Below are positions 1 to 6,720 of a DNA stretch of 14,140 bases, piece by piece (position 1 is the stretch's first letter; each line of letters begins with the position of its first letter). The DNA lies in the NCBI GenBank assembly GCA_013695975.1, contig JACCZL010000492.1, positions 1-14,140 of the forward strand. Reading direction: 5' to 3'. The stretch is from Chloroflexota bacterium (lineage in GTDB: Bacteria > Chloroflexota > UBA6077 > JACCZL01). Below the pieces are notes generated by a model. The model was given only the letters and a program-made list of their open reading frames with translations, made no database searches and was not told where the DNA came from. Made by a program: the position numbers and the translations under genes.

Positions 1-1188
1 ATCATGGGGCGGCAGATCCACGTCGCGCTGGGCGTGGCGATCGATCCGGCGCACGGCGTCATCCCCGCGGAGTTCCCGGTCCTCCACGGGCTGAACCCGA
101 TCCTGGCGATCCCCAGCAGCCTGACGCACTTCAACCTCTATCCCACGATCATTGGGATGGTCAGCATCTTGATCATGATCGTGTGGCCCATGCTGACCAT
201 GGTGGCGAAGTTCGTCCCCGCGCCGCTCGTCGCGGCGATCGTCGGCGTGATCCTCGGGATCGCCTTCAACCTCGGCCGGCTCGACCCGAAGCTCCTGCTC
301 GACCTTCCCGAGGGGGGTCTCCTGGGCGGCTTCACGAGCCCCGACTTCTCCAAAATCTTCACCGGCGGCTCGATTCGCTGGATCATCGCCTACGTCTTCG
401 TGGCGAGCCTGGAGTCGCTGCTCACCGCCGCGGCGATCGACAAGCTCGATCCGTACAAGCGCCGCTCGAACATGAACCGGGAGTTCCTCGGCAAGGGCGC
501 CGGCAACTTGCTCTCGAGCCTCGTCGGCGGGCTGCCGATGATCGCCGAGGTGGTGCGCAGCTCCGCGAACATCTTCAATGGGGCCAAGACGCGCTGGTCC
601 AACTTCTTCCACGGCGTCTTCATGCTGCTGTTCGTGGGGCTCCTGCCCGGCGCGCTGGAGATGATCCCGCTGGCGGCGCTGGCGGGCATCCTGGTGGTGG
701 TCGGGTTCCGGCTGGCGCACCCCAGGCAGTTCGTCCACGCCCTGCACATCGGCAAGGAAGAGCTGCTCTTCATGCTGGCCACGACCATCATCGTGGTCGC
801 GGAGGACCTCCTGGTCGGTGTCGTCTCCGGCGTCCTGATCGGCCTGGTGACCGCGGTCGTCCGAGGTACCCCACTCGGGAACCTGTTCCGCCCGGCGATG
901 GAGGTCTCGGAAGACACCTCAACCGGGACGATCGTCGTGAAGTTCAGGCGAGCGCTCGGTTTCGGCAACTTCGTGGGCGTGAGGGGGCAGCTGGACAAGA
1001 TCCCGCCCGGGAAGGCCGTGGTCCTGGATTTCGGCGAATGCCACTTCGTGGATCACACAGTGGTGGAGCGGTTGGAAGATTGGGAGGCGGAGTATGTCCG
1101 CGAGGGCGGCCGGGTAGAAAGGAGGGGGCTGGATCACCTCCGCCACGCCACCCATCAACCCGTCTCGGCCTTAGTCAAGAGCGCATAG
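1..1188 (+). CDS. SulP family inorganic anion (probable bicarbonate) transporter, 5' end missing
   Basis: Membrane anion transporter of the SulP/SLC26 family; in this context bicarbonate is the likeliest substrate (inference). The reading frame is open from base 1, and about 395 residues are visible against roughly 500-570 for bacterial SulP proteins. The first transmembrane helices therefore lie left of the window, and the ATG at base 4 is probably internal. Visible signatures are SLESLLTAAAIDKLDPYKR (about residues 136-154), the SulP core segment GLPMIAEVVRSSAN (about 177-190) followed by GAKTRWSNFFHG, then several hydrophobic helices up to about residue 287. A C-terminal STAS domain follows (about 307-380) with AVVLDFGECHFVD, the usual strand-turn-helix of STAS. 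It ends 48 nt before the NuoM-like gene on the same strand. SulP genes are known neighbours of DabA-type genes. Family assignment is sure; sulfate or another anion cannot be excluded from sequence. Confidence 0.93.
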   Translation: MMGRQIHVALGVAIDPAHGVIPAEFPVLHGLNPILAIPSSLTHFNLYPTIIGMVSILIMIVWPMLTMVAKFVPAPLVAAIVGVILGIAFNLGRLDPKLLLDLPEGGLLGGFTSPDFSKIFTGGSIRWIIAYVFVASLESLLTAAAIDKLDPYKRRSNMNREFLGKGAGNLLSSLVGGLPMIAEVVRSSANIFNGAKTRWSNFFHGVFMLLFVGLLPGALEMIPLAALAGILVVVGFRLAHPRQFVHALHIGKEELLFMLATTIIVVAEDLLVGVVSGVLIGLVTAVVRGTPLGNLFRPAMEVSEDTSTGTIVVKFRRALGFGNFVGVRGQLDKIPPGKAVVLDFGECHFVDHTVVERLEDWEAEYVREGGRVERRGLDHLRHATHQPVSALVKSA

Positions 1189-1236
1189 TCGAGCGTGAAC
1201 GGCGTGGCAGGGCCAGAACCCTGAGAGGATAAGCGT

Positions 1237-2700
1237 ATGCCCATCCTGAGCATGATCACCTGGATCCCGCTCGCGGGCGTCGTGATTGTCTTGTTCCTGC
1301 CCAGACAGAACCTAAAGCTGATCCAGGGCGTCGCGCTCGCCTGCGCGACGCTTTCTCTCGTCCTTGCTTGGAGTTTGTTATACAGCTTCGATCGAACCAC
1401 CGCCGCGCTCCAATTTACCGAGCAGCGCGAATGGATCCCCGAGCTAGGCATGACCTACGCCTTGGGCGTCGACGGCCTGTCCTTCCCACTGGTCCTATTG
1501 ACAACCTTGATGGGTCTCGTGGCCATCATCGCGTCCCTCGGCATCACCGAACGCGTCAAAGCGTATTTCGCGTGGTTCTTGCTGCTCGAACTCGCGATCC
1601 TGGGAGTCTTCGTATCCCAGGACTGGTTCCTGTTCTACGTGTTCTGGGAAGTCAGCTTGGTGCCGATGTTCTTCCTGATTGGGCTGTGGGGTGGAGAGAG
1701 GCGGGACGCGGCCGCCATGAGCTTCTTCCTGTATACGCTGGCCGGGTCCATCTTCATGCTCCTGGGCATCATCGCCGTCTACCTCAAGCCCGACGCACAC
1801 ACCTTCAACATGCAGGAGCTGATGCAGGCGCGGGCGCGGGACGGTTGGGACCAGGCGTTCCAGATCCTCCCCTTCCTTGCATTCTTCCTCGGGTTTGCGG
1901 TCAAGATTCCCGCCTTTCCGTTGCATGGCTGGCTGCCCCTGGCCCACGTGGAAGCCCCGACGCCGGTCAGCATCGTCCTGTCCGGTCTCCTGCTGAAGCT
2001 GGGGGCCTACGGTCTCATGCGCGTCAGCGGCCTCCTGCCGCTGGGCCTCGAGTGGTTTGCGCCGTTTCTGATGATCATCGGGCTCGTCAACATCATGTAC
2101 GGCGCCCTCCTCGCCTGGCGGCAAACGGACTTGAAAGCGATGGTGGCCTTTTCGTCCATCGACCACATGGGCTTTGTCCTGGTCGGCATCGCCGCGCTGA
2201 ACACCATCGGCTTTACCGGAGCCTTGATGATGATGCTGACGCACGGCATCATCACCGGGGCGCTGTTCTTCCTCGTGGGCGTGATCTACGAACGCGCACA
2301 CACCCGAGAGATGACCGAGTTCGGGGGGCTGATGGCGCGCGCGCCGACGTATTCCGTGCTGATGTCGCTGGCCCTGCTGGCGTCAATGGGCCTGCCCGGG
2401 CTGGCCCAGTTCGTGAGCGAGTTCCACGTGCTGGTGGGGGCATTCCAGCGCTGGGGGTTGTACGCCGTCATCGCCGGCGCGGGCATCCTGGTCACCGCCG
2501 CCTACTCCCTGCGCGTGATCGGGAGAATGTTCATGGGCCCGCTGAATCCGAAATGGGCCGACTTGAAGGACATGGACCGGCGAGAATTGGTGGCGGTCGT
2601 GCCGCTGGCGGTGCTGATGGTCGCTCTGGGCCTCTTTCCCAGCTTGGCCCTGGGACTCATGAACACGACGCTCACCCAGATGACGGCCCTCTTTAGGTAA
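1237..2700 (+). CDS. NuoM-like proton-conducting antiporter subunit (first copy)
   Basis: Integral membrane proton-translocating subunit of the complex I subunit M / Mrp antiporter family (PF00361), 487 aa, close to the usual NuoM length of about 490-510. All hallmark residues of a working channel are visible: TM5 glutamate E138 in FWEVSLVPMFFLIGLWG, TM7 lysine K223 in AVKIPAFPLHGWLP with H230, TM8 lysine K254 in LLLKLGAYGLMR, K300 in QTDLKAMVAFSS, and TM12 glutamate E395 in SEFHVLVGAF. The loop after TM7 keeps the standard HxEAPTPVS pattern (H237-S245), unlike the two NuoM copies downstream. The ATG start is supported by an AGAGG Shine-Dalgarno about 10 nt upstream and by an immediately hydrophobic N-terminus. 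It stops 11 nt before dabA, so it probably belongs to the DabA complex rather than to respiratory complex I. It is the most canonical of the three NuoM-like proteins here. Confidence 0.95.
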   Translation: MPILSMITWIPLAGVVIVLFLPRQNLKLIQGVALACATLSLVLAWSLLYSFDRTTAALQFTEQREWIPELGMTYALGVDGLSFPLVLLTTLMGLVAIIASLGITERVKAYFAWFLLLELAILGVFVSQDWFLFYVFWEVSLVPMFFLIGLWGGERRDAAAMSFFLYTLAGSIFMLLGIIAVYLKPDAHTFNMQELMQARARDGWDQAFQILPFLAFFLGFAVKIPAFPLHGWLPLAHVEAPTPVSIVLSGLLLKLGAYGLMRVSGLLPLGLEWFAPFLMIIGLVNIMYGALLAWRQTDLKAMVAFSSIDHMGFVLVGIAALNTIGFTGALMMMLTHGIITGALFFLVGVIYERAHTREMTEFGGLMARAPTYSVLMSLALLASMGLPGLAQFVSEFHVLVGAFQRWGLYAVIAGAGILVTAAYSLRVIGRMFMGPLNPKWADLKDMDRRELVAVVPLAVLMVALGLFPSLALGLMNTTLTQMTALFR

Positions 2701-2711
2701 AGGTTAAGAAG

Positions 2712-5700
2712 ATGCAGGTGCTCCTGAGCATCACCGGCGAGATGCGCCACCACCTCAAGCACGAGGTGGACCATGTCAGTCACCTGTTGTCCAGCCAGGG
2801 ACCGATGTCCACGTTCATTCATCACAATACCCTGCACGGTCTGCAACATCTGCCTTTCGAGGAGGCGCTCGCCGAAGGCCAGCGCGTGCTGGGTGGCCGC
2901 AGCTACCTGCCCAATGAGGAGTACCGCCGGTTCTATGCATCGGGGCGAATCACGGACGAGGACATCCGCGTGGCCATGAAAGGCCGTCCCTCGCTGTCGG
3001 AAGGGGGACGACTTGCAATCGTGGGGGGGCGGCCGATCGAGATCGAGGCGGTCTGCCGCATCCACCTGCTCCACGGCATCGAAGCGGTCGATCCCGCCCG
3101 GTTGCGCTTCGAGGTGTACGAGCGGGATGCGACTCGACGCTTCCGCGGCGATGTCCCGGCTGAGGCGCGCGCGGCCGTGCTGGGCAAGGCCGCGGCCGAG
3201 CTCGCGCGCAGCTTGGATCGTGTGGGCCTTACGTGGACGCTGTCGGATTGGATGCAGGCCCATACCAACCTGGACGTGCCCGGGTGGCTGCGCGCAGAGG
3301 TTGCCAGGCAGGTCAAAGAAGGCCCCCACGCTCCCCATGGCGACGCGGTAGAGAGCCGGCTCAAGGGTCTGGCGATTCCGGCCGATCGGTGGGAAGGCTA
3401 TCTGGGGTGTATCGATCGCCAGTTTGACGGCGCTTTCGACGGCGCCGTGGGGCGCGACGAGGTCCGCCGGATCTGGCTTCGCGAGGAGGCCGGTCTGCTC
3501 AAGAAGCTGGCGCGTCGGCACTTCGGCCTCCGCGGCACCTTCAGCACCATCGCGAGCCACTTCGGGAACAATCCGGAAGCCTACGCGCTCCTCTCCCTCT
3601 GGCACGCCTGCCTGGCCAGCTACGGCCTCGAGGACCCGTTCTCGCCCACCAATCCTCAGCACTTTCAGGAGCAGGATCCGGACCGCGTGCCGGAGCTTTT
3701 GCATGAGCAATTTCGGCACCTGGAGCGATGGGGAGGCCCCCCCATCCCCCTGACCCCCGAGCTCAGGGCCGCCATTCAGGCCGTTGTCGAGACCGAACTG
3801 GCCCATCTGCAGGAGAGCACGGAGAGCGACGACGTCCCGGCGTTGGAAGCGGCCCATCTCTGCTGGATCGTCCTCCACGACCTGGGGACGACCGGTTTGA
3901 ACCGAAGGGGGCTCGAAGCCCTGGAGGCGCTTGTATCCCTCCGGGTCGCCGCCATCGCAGAGCGGATACGCCGGGCCGCCGTGGCGGCCGAACCCGCGGC
4001 GACCGTCGTAGCCCTCCAGGAGAAGCAGGCGGAGTACGCCGACCTGCCGACGAAGCTCCGCCAACGGGACCCACGGCGCCAGATGTTGCAGTTCGCCGAG
4101 GAGACCCTGGCCGAGGAGATGCGGCGGCTCGGGCGCGACCTGTCGCACAGCGACTTCCTCAAAGAACTGACCGGCGAGGACCTGAGCGAGCGCGTCAATC
4201 GGTACATGATCAAGCGCTGCGCGGCCTTTCTCGACGAGGGCCTGGCCGCCTGGCGCATGCCGGGCCGCGCGCTCGGCTTCTACGATGGCTGGAGAAGCCT
4301 CGCGAGCTCGGATCGGTCCTTCGAGTTCGAGGACCTCCCCGGCTGGCGGGACGCGCTTCATCATCTCCCCGCCCTGGCGGAAGACGCCGTCATCCACCGT
4401 CTCCACGACCTGGGCGTCCGGGAAGAACATTGGGGCGAGTACCTGGGCCGATTGCTCGTGCAGCTCCCCGGATGGGCCGGCATGATCAGTTGGCGCGCGA
4501 ATCGCCCCCAGTACCCCAGACAGCAGGTGCAGCCGATCGACCTGATCCAGTACCTGGCGGTGCGGCTGTTCTACGAGACGCTGCTGATTCAAAAGGTGTG
4601 CAAGACCACCTGGCAGCTCGACGGCAGCGTGGACAGCCTCCACCACTACTTCCGAACCCACCTGTCCGAGTTTTTCGTGCGCCGCGAGCTCTACCTGGGC
4701 CACTTGCCCGAGTATCTGGCCCAGCAAGCGCGCGCGCTGGCAGGGAAATCGTCGTCCGGTGGTGAGGAGGATGACCATTGGAAGACCCTGACCGACATGA
4801 TCTGGATGTACCGCGAGAGCGGCGCCTCGGGACAAGAATCCGGCCCTACCGCGCATGGCAGCGCGTGGCGGCTCTCTCACCTGGCCCAGTTCCTCGGCCT
4901 CACGGCGGATGAGGTCCGGTCGCTGTCGCCGGAGGAGCGGGACCGGCTGATCGGCGCCCTGGACGCTTTCCCCGCCTCGGCGCACGGCCCGGTCTGGCTC
5001 GTGGCCTACGAGCACCACTATCGCGAGCAGATCCTCAATGCCCTGGCCAGCAACCGCGGGCGGGGACGCTGGAAGACGAGAGACGCGCGGCCTCGGGCCC
5101 AGGTTGTGTTCTGTATCGACGAGCGTGAGGAGGCCATCCACCGCCACCTTGAAGAGCTGGACTCCGGACTCGAGACGCTCGGGGCGGCCGGTTTCTTCGG
5201 CGTCGCCATGAACTACCGCGGCCTGGACGACCACGACACGACGCCCCTGTGCCCACCCGTTATTACCCCCATCCACACGGTCGACGAAGTCGCTCGCCCG
5301 GACGAGGCGGAGCGCTTCGAGACGCATACCAGACGCGCCAAGTGGTATGAGCTAGTCCACAACACCTACTGGGAGGTCAAGCGCAACGTCGTTTCGGCCT
5401 ACTTCCTCCTGGACCTGATCGGCTTCCTCCAGGCGGTGCCGCTGTTCGGGCAGATCCTCGCTCCTCTCCGTTACGCCAGGGCTTCGCAACGGGTGGACCG
5501 ACAGATCGTCCCGCCCGTGCGCACTGCCTTGGCCGTCACCCGGCAAGCCGAGCCGGACGGGGCGCTTGAGGATCATGCCCCGCTCGGATTCACCGCCGTC
5601 GAGCAGGCCGATCGCGTGGAGGCGATGCTGCGCAACCTGGGCCTGACCTCCGGTCTCGCCCGCCTGGTGGTCTTCACCGGGCACGGCTCCTCAAGCCTGA

Positions 5701-6719
5701 ACAACCCCCACGAGTCCGCCCACGATTGCGGGGCGTGTGGCGGCAAGCATGGCGGGGCCAGCGCGCGCGCCTTTGCCGCCCTGGCGAACCGCTCGGAGGT
5801 CCGCTCCCTGCTCCGCGAGCGCGGCATCGAGATCCCCGACGACACCTGGTTCGTCGGCTCACAGCACAATACCTGCTCCGAGCTGTACACCTACTTCGAC
5901 ATCGAAGACAGCCCGGCGACGCACCGAGAGGAATGGCGCCGCCTCGTCGCCGATCTGGACGAGGCGCGCGCCCGCTCGGCCCAGGAGCGCTGCCGGCGCT
6001 TCGCCTCGGCCCCCAAGGATGCTTCCCTCGAGCGGTCGCTCCGCCATATCGAAGGCCGCTCCGTGGACCTCAGCCAGGTCCGCCCGGAATGGGGACATGC
6101 CACCAACGCCTGCGCCGTGGTCGGGCGACGTTCCATCACCCAGGGGGTGTTCCTGGATCGCCGCGCGTTCGTGATCTCCTACGATCCCACCCAGGACCCG
6201 GACGGCCGGATCCTGGAAAGGATCCTGCTGGCGGTGGGGCCGGTCGGAGCCGGCATCAATCTGGAGTACTACTTCTCCACGGTCGACAACCGAAAGTACG
6301 GCTGCGACACCAAGGTGCCGCACAACGTCTACGGCCTGATCGGGGTGATGGAAGGCGCGATGAGCGACCTCCGCACCGGCCTGCCCAAGCAGATGGTCGA
6401 GGTTCATGAGCCCATGCGGCTCCAGTTGATCGTCGAGGCGAGCACCGCGGTCCTGGGCGAGATCTACGGGCGTCAGGCGGCGATCCAGGAGCTCCTCGGC
6501 AACGCATGGGTGCACCTGGTCGCCATGGATCCGGAGACCGGCGACTTCCATCTGTTCGTGCCCGGCGTCGGCTTTGTCTTATGGGATCAGCCGCTGACAC
6601 CACTGCCGGAAGTGCAATCGTCCTTCGAGTGGTACAAGGGCAAGACGGATTTCCTCGCTCCGGCCTTGATCGTGCAGGACGGTGGCAGAGGCCAATCTGC
6701 CGGGGCAACGCAGGGGTAG
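2712..6719 (+). CDS. dabA: DabA-type (DUF2309) inorganic carbon transporter subunit, long form
   Basis: Probable peripheral cytoplasmic-side subunit of a DAB complex: a zinc-dependent, beta-carbonic-anhydrase-like protein thought to hydrate CO2 to bicarbonate when energised by its membrane partner. It has 1335 aa. The N-terminal family motif IHHNTLH is at 36-42 and LPGWAGMI at about 585-592. The proposed zinc and active-site set is intact: C801 and D803 in FCIDER, H991 in FTGHGSSSLNNP, and C1006 in HDCGACGG. The H-to-C spacing of 15 equals that recalled for H. neapolitanus DabA (H524/C539). Further C-terminal family blocks are RPEWGHATNA (1124-1133) and INLEYYFSTVDNRKYG. A hydrophobic stretch at about 893-922 may touch the membrane. 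It is several hundred residues longer than the H. neapolitanus protein, mostly before C801. ATG 2712 lies 11 nt after the NuoM stop, with AGG 8 nt upstream. Family is sure; direction and substrate of transport are inferred. Confidence 0.95.
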   Translation: MQVLLSITGEMRHHLKHEVDHVSHLLSSQGPMSTFIHHNTLHGLQHLPFEEALAEGQRVLGGRSYLPNEEYRRFYASGRITDEDIRVAMKGRPSLSEGGRLAIVGGRPIEIEAVCRIHLLHGIEAVDPARLRFEVYERDATRRFRGDVPAEARAAVLGKAAAELARSLDRVGLTWTLSDWMQAHTNLDVPGWLRAEVARQVKEGPHAPHGDAVESRLKGLAIPADRWEGYLGCIDRQFDGAFDGAVGRDEVRRIWLREEAGLLKKLARRHFGLRGTFSTIASHFGNNPEAYALLSLWHACLASYGLEDPFSPTNPQHFQEQDPDRVPELLHEQFRHLERWGGPPIPLTPELRAAIQAVVETELAHLQESTESDDVPALEAAHLCWIVLHDLGTTGLNRRGLEALEALVSLRVAAIAERIRRAAVAAEPAATVVALQEKQAEYADLPTKLRQRDPRRQMLQFAEETLAEEMRRLGRDLSHSDFLKELTGEDLSERVNRYMIKRCAAFLDEGLAAWRMPGRALGFYDGWRSLASSDRSFEFEDLPGWRDALHHLPALAEDAVIHRLHDLGVREEHWGEYLGRLLVQLPGWAGMISWRANRPQYPRQQVQPIDLIQYLAVRLFYETLLIQKVCKTTWQLDGSVDSLHHYFRTHLSEFFVRRELYLGHLPEYLAQQARALAGKSSSGGEEDDHWKTLTDMIWMYRESGASGQESGPTAHGSAWRLSHLAQFLGLTADEVRSLSPEERDRLIGALDAFPASAHGPVWLVAYEHHYREQILNALASNRGRGRWKTRDARPRAQVVFCIDEREEAIHRHLEELDSGLETLGAAGFFGVAMNYRGLDDHDTTPLCPPVITPIHTVDEVARPDEAERFETHTRRAKWYELVHNTYWEVKRNVVSAYFLLDLIGFLQAVPLFGQILAPLRYARASQRVDRQIVPPVRTALAVTRQAEPDGALEDHAPLGFTAVEQADRVEAMLRNLGLTSGLARLVVFTGHGSSSLNNPHESAHDCGACGGKHGGASARAFAALANRSEVRSLLRERGIEIPDDTWFVGSQHNTCSELYTYFDIEDSPATHREEWRRLVADLDEARARSAQERCRRFASAPKDASLERSLRHIEGRSVDLSQVRPEWGHATNACAVVGRRSITQGVFLDRRAFVISYDPTQDPDGRILERILLAVGPVGAGINLEYYFSTVDNRKYGCDTKVPHNVYGLIGVMEGAMSDLRTGLPKQMVEVHEPMRLQLIVEASTAVLGEIYGRQAAIQELLGNAWVHLVAMDPETGDFHLFVPGVGFVLWDQPLTPLPEVQSSFEWYKGKTDFLAPALIVQDGGRGQSAGATQG

Positions 6720-6720
6720 C

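Noticed and set aside
1208..1223. Small inverted repeat CAGGG-ccagaa-CCCTG in the gap before the first NuoM-like gene
   Set aside because: Only a 5-bp stem with no T-run, so not a convincing terminator; it may be chance in GC-rich DNA.
2502..5327. A 941-codon open frame on the minus strand opposite dabA
   Set aside because: Its product is low-complexity and lacks any recognisable motif, and it mirrors the codon pattern of the strongly supported dabA. Long antisense frames are expected in GC-rich DNA.
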